DNA of 64,000 nucleotides from Thalassomonas viridans (GTDB taxonomy: Bacteria > Pseudomonadota > Gammaproteobacteria > Enterobacterales > Alteromonadaceae): assembly GCF_000948985.2 (NCBI RefSeq), contig NZ_CP059733.1, positions 1,302,001-1,366,000 on the forward strand, given 5' to 3'. A model generated the notes under the pieces. It ran no database searches. It had not been told where the DNA came from and saw nothing but the letters and a program-made list of their open reading frames with translations. Of this stretch, positions 9,552-20,864 are shown piece after piece. Numbering within the stretch: the first letter of the stretch is position 1; the number at the start of each line of letters is the position of its first letter. Made by a program: the position numbers and the translations under genes.

Positions 9552-11132
9552 TTAGTGTTCACGGGTTTTGTGGAACTCAACGTCCGGATGGCGTTCCTGG
9601 GCCAGGCTCAGGTTCACCATAGTCGGGGCGATATAAGTGAGGTTATCGCCGCCGTCCAGGGCCAGGTTGTCGTGGGCCTTTTTCTGGAACTGATCGAAGG
9701 TTTTGCTGTCTTCACAGCTTACCCAGCGGGCAGTCGCCACGCTGATTGGCTCGTACAGGGCATCGACATTGTATTCGGTTTTCAGGCGGTGTACGACCAC
9801 TTCAAACTGGAGTACCCCGACGGCCCCGACTATCATGTCGTTGGAATTCAGCGGACGGAACACCTGTACCGCGCCTTCTTCCGACAGCTGGATCAGTCCC
9901 TTTTGCAGCTGTTTGGTTTTTAGCGGATCGCGCAAACGGATGCGGCGGAACATTTCCGGGGCAAAGTTAGGTATACCGCTGAATTTCATCATTTCCCCGG
10001 CGGTAAAGGTATCCCCTATCTGGATACTGCCGTGGTTGTGCAGGCCGATAATGTCGCCGGCATAGGCCTGTTCGACGTTAGATCTGTCGCCGGCCATAAA
10101 GGTGACGGCATCGGCGATTTTAACGTCTTTGCCGATACGCACCTGTTTCATTTTCATGCCTTTTTCGTATTTGCCTGAGCAGATACGCATAAAGGCGATG
10201 CGGTCCCTGTGCTTGGGATCCATATTGGCCTGGATTTTAAAGACAAAACCGGAGAATTTTTCTTCCTCGGCCTTAACCGTCCGGGTGTCTGTTTCCCGGG
10301 GCAGGGGCTTAGGCGCCCATTGGGTCAGGCCGTCGAGCATATGGTCAACGCCGAAGTTGCCCAATGCGGTGCCGAAAAATACCGGCGTCAGTTCCCCTTT
10401 CAGGAACTCGTCCAGATCAAATTCATGGGACGCCCCTAATACCAGCTCCAGTTCGTCGCGCAGGTCTTCGGCGTAATGACCGATAGCTTCATCCAGCTCT
10501 GGGTTATCCAGGCCCTTGATGATGCGTTTTTCCTGTATGGTATGACCCTGGCCGGACTGGTGCAGGATAGTTTCGTCGGTGAGCAGGTTGTATACTCCCT
10601 TAAATTCCTTACCCATGCCGATAGGCCAGGTGATAGGCGCACATTTTATTTTTAAAATGTCTTCGACTTCGTCCATTACTTCAATGGGGTCACGGACATC
10701 ACGGTCCATTTTGTTCATAAAAGTAATGATAGGGGTATCCCGCAAACGGGTGACTTCCATCAGTTTAATGGTCCTGTCCTCAACACCTTTGGCGGTGTCG
10801 ATAACCATCAGGCAGGAGTCGACCGCGGTCAGGGTGCGGTAGGTATCTTCCGAGAAGTCTTCGTGGCCCGGGGTGTCGAGCAGGTTCACCAGGCAGTCGT
10901 TGTAGGGAAACTGCATCACAGAGGTAGTGATGGAGATCCCCCGGTCTTTTTCCATTTCCATCCAGTCGGACTTGGCATGTTGCCCGGATTTTTTGCCTTT
11001 AACCGTACCGGCTTTTTGCAAAGCCTGGCCGAACAGCAAGACTTTTTCTGTGATCGTGGTTTTACCCGCATCGGGATGCGAGATGATAGCGAAAGTGCGA
11101 CGTAGGTCGACTTCTTGCTGTTGTACAGACAT
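9552..11132 (-). CDS. prfC: Peptide chain release factor 3
   Basis: RF3 is the GTPase that removes RF1/RF2 from the ribosome after termination. G1 is [10 protein letters not shown]3 is DTPGHEDF and G4 is NKMDRD; EF-G-like domains II and III follow ([22 protein letters not shown]). The open frame extends 26 codons upstream, but [16 protein letters not shown] at 11132 matches known RF3 N-termini and has an AGGT ribosome-binding site. That gives 526 residues. Confidence 0.95.
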   Translation of the reverse strand: MSVQQQEVDLRRTFAIISHPDAGKTTITEKVLLFGQALQKAGTVKGKKSGQHAKSDWMEMEKDRGISITTSVMQFPYNDCLVNLLDTPGHEDFSEDTYRTLTAVDSCLMVIDTAKGVEDRTIKLMEVTRLRDTPIITFMNKMDRDVRDPIEVMDEVEDILKIKCAPITWPIGMGKEFKGVYNLLTDETILHQSGQGHTIQEKRIIKGLDNPELDEAIGHYAEDLRDELELVLGASHEFDLDEFLKGELTPVFFGTALGNFGVDHMLDGLTQWAPKPLPRETDTRTVKAEEEKFSGFVFKIQANMDPKHRDRIAFMRICSGKYEKGMKMKQVRIGKDVKIADAVTFMAGDRSNVEQAYAGDIIGLHNHGSIQIGDTFTAGEMMKFSGIPNFAPEMFRRIRLRDPLKTKQLQKGLIQLSEEGAVQVFRPLNSNDMIVGAVGVLQFEVVVHRLKTEYNVDALYEPISVATARWVSCEDSKTFDQFQKKAHDNLALDGGDNLTYIAPTMVNLSLAQERHPDVEFHKTREH

Positions 11133-11331
11133 GCGAGTTACCTGATAAAAAAGACGAGAATAAATTTTTAAGCGCAGTAGTATAGCGAAAAGACGGCGAC
11201 GGGGCAGCAATTAATCGCCATCTTTCGCTGAAATTTTTATGGGGAAGCTGGCTTGCTTTTAGCGTTTTGATAGCAGCGGCAAACTGAAAAAGTTTTCTCC
11301 CGGACAGGGGTAATGAAAACAGCCGGTGCGA

Positions 11332-11793
11332 TCAGAGGGCTCTGGCCATCACTATGGCATCTTCATAACCTACGGCACTGGGGTAATAACCGGTGCGGCG
11401 GCCGATTTCGCTAAAACCGTTATTGATATACAGCATCTGGGCGCCGATATTGCGGGCCCTAACTTCCAGCAGGGCTTTTTCAGCCCCCAGGCTTTTCGCC
11501 TGTTCGAAATAGTGGTGCAGCAGGTGTTTGCCAAATCCTTGCCCCTGCTTGTCCGGATGGACACAGATATCCATCAGGGTACTTTCCCCGGCGATATGAT
11601 CGCCGATATAAAAACCTGTAATCACCTGTTGTTGCCGATCTCGGCCTGGTTCGAGCAGATAGTAGCCGAAATAACGTCCGCCGATGCAGGAGGCAAAAAC
11701 CTGCCTGCTCCAGGGATGGCTGTGGCAGGCATTTTCAATCGGCATTAAAGAGTCGACATCATCCGGGGTTACCGGTAAAAAACTTAAGGTCAT
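11332..11793 (-). CDS. rimI: Ribosomal protein S18-alanine N-acetyltransferase
   Basis: This GNAT acetyltransferase modifies the N-terminal Ala of ribosomal protein S18. The acetyl-CoA loop reads KQGQGFGKHLL (Q/RxxGxG/A). MDICVHPD supplies the central strand, and EVRARNIGAQMLYINNGF matches the RimI C-terminal half. The ATG at 11791-11793 overlaps the TGA of holD (ATGA), so the two are translationally coupled. Upstream in-frame starts lie inside holD and are less likely. Confidence 0.88.
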   Translation of the reverse strand: MTLSFLPVTPDDVDSLMPIENACHSHPWSRQVFASCIGGRYFGYYLLEPGRDRQQQVITGFYIGDHIAGESTLMDICVHPDKQGQGFGKHLLHHYFEQAKSLGAEKALLEVRARNIGAQMLYINNGFSEIGRRTGYYPSAVGYEDAIVMARAL

Positions 11794-12191
11794 ACGCTGT
11801 GTTCTTGCAGTAATTGCCAAAGTTGGCGTTTGAGTTTGCTGCTGGCGGCCAAGGTTTCTATGGGCGGTGTAATCAGGGTTTTACCGGTTAACTTCAGCCG
11901 GGCTTCGGGACTAAATTGCCAGCGCAGCAATCCCAAATCCAGATGGTCGCCGGATGCGCCTATCTCACCTAAAGAGAGCCCGATACTTTGGATGATATCG
12001 TGAAATAGGGGCTGTTTTTTTAACTGTGTAAAATCCGGTGGTGTGATTTTCTCCTGCTCTTTGCCCGTAGCGGCGTCCTGTATATTGTCTTTTGTACTCC
12101 CGGACAAATACCCGCTTGAGGCGGCCTTTGGCTGCCATAATGGGATGCCCATTGCATTGAGTCGTTGAAACTGATGTTTAGTTACGGCCAT
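11790..12191 (-). CDS. holD: DNA polymerase III psi subunit
   Basis: This 133-residue protein opens with KHQFQRLNAMGIPLWQPK, resembling the HolD N-terminus that contacts chi (E. coli QLQQLGITQW). A low-complexity linker follows, then a conserved tail LKRQLWQLLQEH. HolD diverges fast, so much of the call rests on the holD-rimI order, which is the E. coli order. Psi bridges the clamp loader to the SSB-binding chi subunit. The ATG at 12189-12191 is preferred over the TTG at 12200. Confidence 0.75.
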   Translation of the reverse strand: MAVTKHQFQRLNAMGIPLWQPKAASSGYLSGSTKDNIQDAATGKEQEKITPPDFTQLKKQPLFHDIIQSIGLSLGEIGASGDHLDLGLLRWQFSPEARLKLTGKTLITPPIETLAASSKLKRQLWQLLQEHSV

Positions 12192-12314
12192 TTTTATCAA
12201 ACAAACTTTTATGTCAGTGACGGATGATATAACAGATAAAGGATAATGACAGCATTATTAATCAAGTCTTGGGATTTGCTGAAGATTTTTAAGAAAAATA
12301 AAAGAAAAGAAAAA

Positions 12315-12391
12315 TGGCAGGGGTAGAGAGATTCGAACTCCCAACCGTCGGTTTTGGAGACCGCTGTTCTACCAATTGGAACTATACCCCT
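12315..12391 (-). tRNA. trpT: tRNA-Trp (anticodon CCA)
   Basis: The minus strand folds as a complete tRNA. The acceptor AGGGGTA pairs with TACCCCT and is followed by G and an encoded CCA. The D arm contains TTGGTAGAA. The anticodon loop CTCCAAA carries CCA. The T arm GGGAGTTCGAATCTCTC is intact. It closely resembles E. coli tRNA-Trp. One extra base in the D arm and a G-A pair at the end of the anticodon stem are minor oddities. Confidence 0.95.
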
Positions 12392-12485
12392 GCTGAGGGC
12401 TTCGCATTATACGCAAGCCGGACTAAAGGTAAAGGGGTAAATTAAAAAAATTTACCGTTCGCTTAAATATCGAGCAAATAGGGCG

Positions 12486-14258
12486 TTATTTAGGAATAAG
12501 GCCGTTTTTTCCGTTGTCTTTTTGTACCGCTTCGCTGCTCAGGTTGCAAAAACGTATTTTATCCGGGTAGGGAAAAACGTTCTCAAAAATGCCGTTGGCA
12601 ATATTTTGCTGGCATTGTTGCCAGAAGGCCGCTTCCAGCAATTCCGGGTGATGCTCCATAAAGGCATTGCGGTAGCGGGGATTGGCCAGGGCAAAGGTGG
12701 CCAGTTCTTCGGGAAAGACATCGCCGGGGTCCACCGAATACCAGGGCTCTGAGGCATAAATCTGCTCTTCGGTTTTCGGTTCGGGTTTTACCCGAAAGTT
12801 AACTTCATTCATATAGCTGATTTCATCATAATCGTAAAAAATCACCCGGCCGTGGCGGGTGACGCCGAAATTTTTCAGCAGCATATCGCCGGGAAAGATG
12901 TCGGCGGCGATCAGCTGTTTTATCGCTTTGCCGTAGCCATACATGGCATCGCTGACCTGCTGATCGTCGGCATCCGCCAGGTAGAGGTTAAGGGGGTTCA
13001 TGCGCCTTTCTATGTACAGGTGTTCAATGATCACCAGGTCTTCTTCCAGGCGGACAATGGAATCGGCAACCTTAGTCAGCTCTTCCAGCAATTCGTCGGA
13101 AAAGCGTGCCCTGGGAAAGGCCACTTCCGAATACTCCATGGTATCTGCCATACGGCCAACCCTGTCATGCAGTTTTACCAGGCGGTATTTTGCCTTCACA
13201 TCTTTTTTGGTGATGTTTTTACTGGGGGAGAATTTATCCTTGATGATTTTAAACACATAAGGATAAGAAGGCAGGGTAAACACCGACATCACCATGCCCT
13301 TGATGCCCGCCGCCAGTTCAAATTTATCTTCGCTGTTAGCCAGGTGGTTGAGAAAATCACGGTAAAACTGGGTTTTGCCCTGCTTGTGAAATCCTATCGC
13401 CGCATATAGATCCGCCCGGGTTTTGTGGGGGATCAGCCGGTGGAGAAATTCCACCAGAGCGTGGGGGTGCTGGCAATCGACAAAGAAATAGGCCCGGGCA
13501 AAGCCAAAAACCACCGCCATACTTTCCCCTTCGGTGAGCAGGGCGTCGATATAAAGGCCGCCTTTTTCATTGTTGAGTACGGCGACAATAAAGGGGGTTT
13601 GTCCCGCCGGGGACAATACCCGGCCGATAATATAGGCGCCTTTGTTGCGGTAAAAGATAAAGTCCAGGATATCAAACTGTAATTCTTCCAGGCGGAACAT
13701 GGTTTTTCTGGCCTGGTGGCGAAAGGCCTTGATCAGGGTGTCTATGTCCTGTTGCAGGTTTTCGTAGGGAATATCAAACTGGTGAAAGGTGAAAATCTCT
13801 TCTATGGTTTGCGCCAGGCCTTTTTCCGCCGGCAGGTAGCTGCGGTATATCTGTGGTGCAGGCCGGCTGTCGAGACGGGCGACTGTGCTTTCCACGAAGA
13901 TATAGGCATTATGGTAATACTTGCGCTCGAACAGGTGACAGAACACCGAATTATAGAAACTTTCCGCCAGTTCAGGCTGTTTGTGCTGGCTGAGCAATTC
14001 GATATAGAGGTTTTTGATGCTTTGCCATAAGGTATCGTCGAGGGAAGTGATGGAGAAGTCCCTGCGTATGGTGACTAAGGTTTCCGCCACCCTCTGGTCG
14101 TAATAATCGGTTCTGTCCCTGGCGGCTTTTTGTACCTGTGCCCACTGGCATGATTCGAATCTTTGTTTGGCGGAGCGGGTGATTTCGCTGAACAGGTGAA
14201 TATGGCGTTCAAAGCCGTTTAAAATGGTTTTCGCTATGGCAAAAGCGTGATTGTTCAT
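12486..14258 (-). CDS. aceK: Isocitrate dehydrogenase kinase/phosphatase
   Basis: AceK reversibly phosphorylates isocitrate dehydrogenase, sending isocitrate to the glyoxylate shunt. The unusual kinase fold is recognisable from the N-terminal AIAKTILNGFERH, the ATP-site region GIKGMVMSVFTLPSYPYVFK and the late VIFYDYDEISYMNEVNFR. The chosen ATG at 14256-14258 gives about 590 residues, close to the usual 580; the frame extends 31 codons upstream without family similarity. No aceA or aceB is adjacent, so this is an orphan aceK. Confidence 0.93.
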   Translation of the reverse strand: MNNHAFAIAKTILNGFERHIHLFSEITRSAKQRFESCQWAQVQKAARDRTDYYDQRVAETLVTIRRDFSITSLDDTLWQSIKNLYIELLSQHKQPELAESFYNSVFCHLFERKYYHNAYIFVESTVARLDSRPAPQIYRSYLPAEKGLAQTIEEIFTFHQFDIPYENLQQDIDTLIKAFRHQARKTMFRLEELQFDILDFIFYRNKGAYIIGRVLSPAGQTPFIVAVLNNEKGGLYIDALLTEGESMAVVFGFARAYFFVDCQHPHALVEFLHRLIPHKTRADLYAAIGFHKQGKTQFYRDFLNHLANSEDKFELAAGIKGMVMSVFTLPSYPYVFKIIKDKFSPSKNITKKDVKAKYRLVKLHDRVGRMADTMEYSEVAFPRARFSDELLEELTKVADSIVRLEEDLVIIEHLYIERRMNPLNLYLADADDQQVSDAMYGYGKAIKQLIAADIFPGDMLLKNFGVTRHGRVIFYDYDEISYMNEVNFRVKPEPKTEEQIYASEPWYSVDPGDVFPEELATFALANPRYRNAFMEHHPELLEAAFWQQCQQNIANGIFENVFPYPDKIRFCNLSSEAVQKDNGKNGLIPK

Positions 14259-14573
14259 ATCCGTATTGGTCTTTATCAGCATTAAGGGCTTTAGCCCAGC
14301 ATACCTGATAGTCGCCTCTGATGGGGATAATTCTTTGATGAATGGCGGCAATAACAGTTCTGAATCTGTTTTATATCAAGTCAGGTGCTTAGATGAAAAC
14401 TCTCGGAAAAGCAGCAGATTTATTTCCCGATAACGTCAGCAGCCGGTATGTGTGCAGTACGGTGTTAGCCTGAGTTTTTTCTGCATAGATCAGGGCAAGT
14501 CCCGGCTTGTTATTCCGGCGTAATTAGACTAAAATACTGCGCCTTTAAACTTGCCTATTCTTGTTGTAAATTC
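14259..14573. other. Divergent intergenic region between aceK and queA
   Basis: The right part holds a good promoter for queA (listed separately). I could not identify a convincing aceK promoter or an operator in the remainder. Confidence 0.5.
14507..14535 (+). promoter_or_regulatory. Sigma-70 promoter for the queA-tgt-yajC-secDF run
   Basis: TTGTTA (14507-14512) and TAAAAT (14530-14535) are spaced by exactly 17 bases. Transcription would begin around 14542, some 30 bases before the queA ATG. Confidence 0.6.
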
Positions 14574-15617
14574 ATGCGTGTAGCAGACTTCTCATTTGAC
14601 TTACCCGAAGAGCTTATTGCTCGTTACCCTAAAACCGACCGTAGCGCCAGCCGCTTGATGGCTTTGGACGGTGTCAGCGGCGATATCCAGGATCTTGTTT
14701 TTACCGATCTGGTTGATAAGCTGACGGCCGGCGATTTACTGGTGTTTAACAATACCCGGGTGATTCCTGCCCGTATGTTCGGCCAAAAAGCCAGCGGCGG
14801 TAAAGTGGAAGTCCTGGTGGAGCGTTTGCTGGATGATCGCCGGGCGCTGGCCCATATCCGGGCCAGCAAGGCGCCGAAAGAGGGCAGCGAGTTGTTATTG
14901 GAAAACCAGGTGAAGGCGACTATGGTAGCCCGTCATGATGCCCTGTTTGAACTGGAATTTCACGGCGAAAAATCTGTGCTGGAAGTACTGGATGCCATCG
15001 GCCATATGCCTTTGCCGCCGTATATCGACCGTCCCGACGAAGACAGCGACCGCGAGCGCTACCAAACGGTATACAATGAAAAACCCGGTGCGGTGGCGGC
15101 GCCGACCGCGGGCCTGCACTTTGATGAAGTCCTGATGGAAAAGCTTCGCGCCAAAGGGGTAAATTTTGCTTTTGTGACCTTACATGTCGGTGCCGGTACT
15201 TTTCAGCCGGTGCGGGTGGAAGAGATCAGCGAGCATGTGATGCATGCCGAATATGTGGAAGTGCCGCAAGAGGTGGTGGAGCAGATCGCCGAGACTAAAA
15301 AAGCCGGCGGCCGGGTGGTTGCCGTAGGCACGACTTCGGTGCGTTCACTGGAAAGCGCCGCGCGCGATGCCCTTGACAAGGGTACAGAATTAAAGGCCTT
15401 TTACGGGGATACCGATATCTTTATTACCCCGGGGTTTGAGTTCCAGCTGGTGGACGCCTTAGTAACCAATTTCCACCTGTCTGAGTCTACCTTGCTGATG
15501 CTGGTCAGCGCCTTTGCCGGCTATGAGCATATTATGCAGGCCTACCGGCAGGCGGTGGAAAAAGAGTACCGCTTTTTCAGTTACGGCGATGCCATGTTTT
15601 TAACCCGTAAAGCATAA
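14574..15617 (+). CDS. queA: S-adenosylmethionine:tRNA ribosyltransferase-isomerase
   Basis: QueA transfers and isomerises the ribose of AdoMet onto preQ1-tRNA, giving epoxyqueuosine. The protein has 347 residues. Family motifs are [12 protein letters not shown] at the start, [33 protein letters not shown] and the late [19 protein letters not shown]. It is first in the classic queA-tgt-yajC-secD-secF order and has a strong promoter upstream. Confidence 0.96.
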   Translation: MRVADFSFDLPEELIARYPKTDRSASRLMALDGVSGDIQDLVFTDLVDKLTAGDLLVFNNTRVIPARMFGQKASGGKVEVLVERLLDDRRALAHIRASKAPKEGSELLLENQVKATMVARHDALFELEFHGEKSVLEVLDAIGHMPLPPYIDRPDEDSDRERYQTVYNEKPGAVAAPTAGLHFDEVLMEKLRAKGVNFAFVTLHVGAGTFQPVRVEEISEHVMHAEYVEVPQEVVEQIAETKKAGGRVVAVGTTSVRSLESAARDALDKGTELKAFYGDTDIFITPGFEFQLVDALVTNFHLSESTLLMLVSAFAGYEHIMQAYRQAVEKEYRFFSYGDAMFLTRKA

Positions 15618-15652
15618 CCTGATGGGAGTTTCCGCGTCAGGGGGAAAATTAA

Positions 15653-16897
<1,245 letters not shown>

Positions 16898-16990
16898 AAT
16901 ATACCGTGCCGGAGTACAGCTTTCGGGTTAATAGAAATTCCGGTATGGTTCTCCTATTTAGCTATTGATAAAAAAAATTAAGAGGAAGTT

Positions 16991-17326
16991 ATGAGTTTAT
17001 TTATAAGTCAGGCGCATGCCGCAGCGGCACCGGCACCACAAAGTGGCGGTATGGAAATGGTGATCATGTTGCTGGTTTTCGGTCTGGTATTTTATTTTAT
17101 GATCTACCGTCCGCAGGCCAAGCGGGTAAAAGAGCATAAGAGTTTGATGTCGGCCTTGTCCAAAGGTGATGAAGTACTGACTCAGGGCGGTGTTGTCGGT
17201 AAGATCGTTAAGGTTTCCGATGAGAAAGACTTTATTGTCGTCAGCATTGCCGAAGGCACCGAAGTGACAGTGCAAAAAGGTGCGGTCACGGCGGTATTGC
17301 CTAAAGGCACCATGAAGTCGCTTTAA
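16991..17326 (+). CDS. yajC: Sec translocon accessory subunit YajC
   Basis: YajC is a 111-residue single-span membrane protein that associates with SecDF-YidC. The helix MEMVIMLLVFGLVFYFMIYR is followed by RPQAKRVKEHK and a small beta-rich domain (KGDEVLTQGGVVGKI) typical of the family. It is preceded by an AGAGGAAG ribosome-binding site and sits 23 bases before secD. Confidence 0.95.
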   Translation: MSLFISQAHAAAAPAPQSGGMEMVIMLLVFGLVFYFMIYRPQAKRVKEHKSLMSALSKGDEVLTQGGVVGKIVKVSDEKDFIVVSIAEGTEVTVQKGAVTAVLPKGTMKSL

Positions 17327-17348
17327 TCGCTAAAATAAGGACAAACTT

Positions 17349-19196
17349 GTGTTAAATAAGTCTCCACTATGGAAGTCACTGCTGGTGCTCTTTGTAGTCG
17401 CCTTTGGTGCATTATACGCTTCGCCGAACCTGTTCGGCGAAGACCCTGCGGTGCAGGTTTCCGGTTTGCGCGGCGTTGAAGCCGATAGCGCAACCTTAGA
17501 CAGTGTCCGGGCTCAGCTGGAACAGGAAAAAATAGACTTTGCCAGCATTGCCCTTGAAAAAGGCCAGGTACTGGTGCGTTTTCATGATACCGAATCTCAG
17601 CTTAAGGGCCGGGATTTGCTGGACGATAAACTGGGCAATCAGTTTTCCGTGGCATTAAACCTGACGCCGGCAACCCCTGACTGGCTGGCGAATATCGGCG
17701 GTACGCCGATGAAATTAGGCCTGGATTTAAGCGGCGGCGTTAGCTTCCTGATGGAAGTAAACATGAATGAAGCAATCGCCAAGGCAAAAGAATCCATGGT
17801 GGGAGATTTCAGGAATGACCTGCGCAACGAAAAAATACGTTACCGCAGCGTAAAAGAAGGCGCTAAAGGCATCAATATCCAGCTGCGTAATGCGGAAGAC
17901 CTGGCCAAAGCCGAGTCGCTGTTAAAGAAACGCTACCGTGATCTATTGTTCGTGGAGAACGAAGATACTTTGATGTTAACCGCCTCCATGACAGAGCAGA
18001 AGCTTAAAGAGACCCGCGAATATGCGTTGCAGCAAAACATTACCATTATCCGTAACCGGGTGAATGAGCTTGGTGTTGCTGAGCCGCTGGTACAGCGCCA
18101 GGGGCAAAAGCATATAGTGATTGAATTACCCGGCGTCCAGGATACTGCCCGGGCCAAGGAAATCCTTAATGCTACCGCGACCATAGAGTTCCGTATGGTG
18201 GATACCGAAGGGGATCTGGGCAATGCCCTTAACGGCCGTGTACCTGCCAGCTCTGAGTTGTTATACGACAGGGACGGCAAGCCCAGCCTGTTGAAAAAGC
18301 GGGTTATGCTTACCGGGGACCATATAGTTGACGCCGGTTCCAGCTTTGACGAGTACAGCCGCCCGCAGGTTAATATTACCTTGGATTCTCCCGGCGGCAG
18401 CAAGTTCTCCAACGCCACCAAAAATAACATCGGCAAGCCTATGGCTACGGTATTTATCGAGTATAAGGCCACCGACAAGCTAGATGCCCAGGGCAATACC
18501 GTTTTTGAAAAAGTTGAAGAAGTGATCAGTGTCGCCACTATCCAGGCGCGCTTAGGTAAAACCTTCCGCATTACCGGCGCAGGTTCGCAGGCGGAAGCCC
18601 ATAACCTGGCCTTGTTATTACGTGCCGGTGCCCTGATTGCCCCGATCCAGATTGTTGAAGAGCGTACCGTAGGTCCGACCCTGGGGGCTGAAAATGTTCA
18701 GTTGGGCTTCCAGGCAATCATGATGGGCTTTGGCCTGGTGTTTATCTTTATGATGATTTATTACCGCGCCTTTGGTGTGGTGGCAAACCTGGCGCTGGGG
18801 GCTAACCTGGTATTGATTGTCGGCGTGATGTCTATGATCCCGGGGGCGACCCTGACCTTGCCGGGTATGGCGGGCATAGTGTTAACCGTAGGTATGGCGG
18901 TAGACGCCAACGTGCTGATTTTTGAGCGTATCCGGGAAGAAATCCGCCAGGGTAAATCGGTTCAGCAGGCGATTCACCAGGGTTATGACGCGGCGTTTTC
19001 TACCATCCTGGATGCCAACATTACCACCCTGATTGCGGCCCTGATCTTGTTTGCCGTGGGCACAGGACCTATCAAAGGCTTCGCTGTGACCTTGTCAATC
19101 GGTATCGTCACTTCCATGTTTACCGCCGTTGTCGGTACCCGTACCGTGGTTAATGCGGTTTGGGGCGGTAAACGTCTTGAAAAACTGTCGATATAG
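17349..19196 (+). CDS. secD: Protein translocase subunit SecD
   Basis: SecD pairs with SecF to pull secreted proteins across the inner membrane using the proton gradient. It has 615 residues. An N-terminal helix is followed by the large P1 periplasmic domain containing [17 protein letters not shown], then five further helices ([20 protein letters not shown] onward) with [15 protein letters not shown]. The start is a GTG with an AAGGA ribosome-binding site. Size and motifs look complete. Confidence 0.97.
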   Translation: MLNKSPLWKSLLVLFVVAFGALYASPNLFGEDPAVQVSGLRGVEADSATLDSVRAQLEQEKIDFASIALEKGQVLVRFHDTESQLKGRDLLDDKLGNQFSVALNLTPATPDWLANIGGTPMKLGLDLSGGVSFLMEVNMNEAIAKAKESMVGDFRNDLRNEKIRYRSVKEGAKGINIQLRNAEDLAKAESLLKKRYRDLLFVENEDTLMLTASMTEQKLKETREYALQQNITIIRNRVNELGVAEPLVQRQGQKHIVIELPGVQDTARAKEILNATATIEFRMVDTEGDLGNALNGRVPASSELLYDRDGKPSLLKKRVMLTGDHIVDAGSSFDEYSRPQVNITLDSPGGSKFSNATKNNIGKPMATVFIEYKATDKLDAQGNTVFEKVEEVISVATIQARLGKTFRITGAGSQAEAHNLALLLRAGALIAPIQIVEERTVGPTLGAENVQLGFQAIMMGFGLVFIFMMIYYRAFGVVANLALGANLVLIVGVMSMIPGATLTLPGMAGIVLTVGMAVDANVLIFERIREEIRQGKSVQQAIHQGYDAAFSTILDANITTLIAALILFAVGTGPIKGFAVTLSIGIVTSMFTAVVGTRTVVNAVWGGKRLEKLSI

Positions 19197-19208
19197 GTTG
19201 GAATTAAC

Positions 19209-20156
19209 ATGCAAATTTTAAAATTAAAAGAAACCGTTAACTTCATGGCCTATCGCAAGTTTGCCATGGTGCTCAGTATTTTCCTTATGATCTCGGCTGT
19301 CAGCCTGTTAACGGTGAAAAAACTGAACTTCGGCCTGGACTTTACCGGCGGTACCCTGATTGAAGTGGGGTTCGAGGAAGCGGCTGATCTAACGAAAATT
19401 CGTCAGGTACTGGATGACAACGGCTTTGAAGATGCCGTGGTGCAGCTGTACGGCAGCAGCCGGGATATTGTTATCCGCCTGGCGCAACGTGAAGATATTA
19501 AGGCGGAAATGCTGGGTAACCAGGTATTGGAAGTCTTGCAGCAAAGCACAGATAAGAGCATAGATATGCGCCGTATCGAATTTGTCGGCGCCAGTGTCGG
19601 TGAAGAGCTGACAGAGCAAGGTGGCCTGGCTATGCTGACGGCCCTGATCTGTATCCTGGTTTATGTTGCTTTCCGCTTTGAATGGCGCTTTGCCCTGGGT
19701 TCGGTCGTGGCCTTGTTCCACGATGTGCTGCTGACTTTAGGTCTGTTTGCCTTGCTGGGGCTGGAATTCGATTTGACGGTATTGGCGGCCATCCTGGCGG
19801 TTATCGGTTACTCCCTCAATGATACTATTGTTGTTTCCGACCGTATCCGGGAGAACTTCAGGAAAATCCGCGAAGGGGGACCGGCGGAGGTTATCAATAT
19901 TTCCCTGACGCAAACCCTGAGCCGTACCTTTATTACCTCAATCACAACCTTGCTGGTATTGGCAGCCCTGTTCTTTAAAGGCGGCGCTTTGATACACGGT
20001 TTTGCTACGGCATTACTGTTCGGTGTTTTTGTCGGTACTTACTCTTCAATTTATGTAGCCAGTGCGGTTGCACTTGCCCTGGGTATTTCTAAGGAAGATT
20101 TGATCCCGGAAGTGATTGAAAAAGAAGGTGCAGAGCAAGAGCAGATGATGCCTTAA
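19209..20156 (+). CDS. secF: Protein translocase subunit SecF
   Basis: SecF is the partner of SecD and has 315 residues. It shows the SecF-type LNFGLDFTGGTLIEVGF in the first periplasmic segment. RIEFVGASVGEEL follows, then the helix block with VIGYSLNDTIVVSDRIREN and an acidic tail. It starts 12 bases after the secD stop and is followed by a strong terminator. Confidence 0.97.
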   Translation: MQILKLKETVNFMAYRKFAMVLSIFLMISAVSLLTVKKLNFGLDFTGGTLIEVGFEEAADLTKIRQVLDDNGFEDAVVQLYGSSRDIVIRLAQREDIKAEMLGNQVLEVLQQSTDKSIDMRRIEFVGASVGEELTEQGGLAMLTALICILVYVAFRFEWRFALGSVVALFHDVLLTLGLFALLGLEFDLTVLAAILAVIGYSLNDTIVVSDRIRENFRKIREGGPAEVINISLTQTLSRTFITSITTLLVLAALFFKGGALIHGFATALLFGVFVGTYSSIYVASAVALALGISKEDLIPEVIEKEGAEQEQMMP

Positions 20157-20186
20157 GCTTGTTTTGACATGGCGTCATAGTGATTC

Positions 20187-20213
20187 AAACCGGGCTTAAC
20201 GCCCGGTTTTTAT
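20187..20213 (+). terminator. Rho-independent terminator of the secDF operon
   Basis: AAACCGGGC pairs with GCCCGGTTT around the loop TTAAC and runs into a T tract (TTTTTATTT). The group IIC intron begins four bases after the end of this element. Confidence 0.9.
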
Positions 20214-20216
20214 TTA

Positions 20217-20864
20217 GTGTGCCAGGCATGGCGCATAGCGCCTTGACAGGCGCTGTTCCGGAAGTTGTGGTGGCAACCGGATGACTTGGCGGTGAAAGTC
20301 CGCTACTGGCCCGGCAAGGGGAACAGTTAGCCGAACGGCAAGGGTGCCCGTCGCGAGGCGGGATCTGAAGGAAGCCGAAGGCAAAACACTGGCCTGACGA
20401 ACAGAAATCACATACGAGGCGGCCGTATCGGGTAAGAAGGCTAATATCTTCAAAGCCCAATACTTGCACGGAAGGTGCGGTCGTAAATGTGGCAGGTATA
20501 AGTGGGAAGGTCGTGCGCATTACCCTGGGAGGTCTGCCATCCTGCCTCGGGCTACTGATACCGTGAGGTAACAGGATGGGATGGCAGAAGTCAGCAGAGG
20601 TCATAGTAGGTTTAGAAACCGTAAACTGAAGGACCGAACTTATGAGCAAAGCAAAGAGTGCGCTCTCTGAGCAGCTAGAGCAGATGCCCGAAAGGGGCCG
20701 TCACTGGAAGTAATGGACGGAATCCATGAGGTAAAGTGAGGCGCTTAATAGCTGGCAGGCGACGTGATTCAATAAACGTGGAGTTCATAGGAACCGCCGT
20801 GGTACGGAACCGTATGCCCGGTGGTGTGAGAGGACGGCGGGGGTAACCCCGCCTCCTACTCGAT
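20217..20864 (+). mobile_element. Group IIC intron lacking its maturase reading frame
   Basis: The 5' end GTGTGCCAGGCATGG matches the GUGYG rule and the start of the Oceanobacillus iheyensis IIC intron. Later blocks match it as well: GTGAAAGTCC, GTTAGCC, AAGGGTG, CTGAAGGAAGC, GGGAGGTCTG, AGAAGTCAGCAGAGGTCATA and GAAGGACCGAAC. Domain V is at about 20790-20828 (GAACCGCC ... GGTGGTGTG, CGC-type triad, 2-base bulge). Domain VI follows with the GAGAGGACGG hairpin, ending CTACTCGAT. Only a 23-codon remnant sits where the reverse transcriptase should be, so splicing or mobility would need a maturase in trans. Class C introns insert behind terminators, exactly as here. Confidence 0.9.
20642..20713 (+). 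pseudogene. Remnant start of an intron-encoded protein
   Basis: An ATG at 20642, placed where IIC introns begin their maturase, opens 23 codons ([20 protein letters not shown]...) before a TAA. The same frame continues after the stop with plausible coding sequence (EALNSWQAT) but meets further stops. No reverse transcriptase motif is present. I read it as the 5' end of a deleted maturase gene. Confidence 0.5.

Noticed and set aside
12430..12460. AT-rich hairpin GGTAAATT / AATTTACC near the end of aceK as a terminator
   Set aside because: It lies upstream of the aceK stop in the direction of transcription's start side (between tRNA-Trp and aceK), is weak, and has no following T run on the needed strand.
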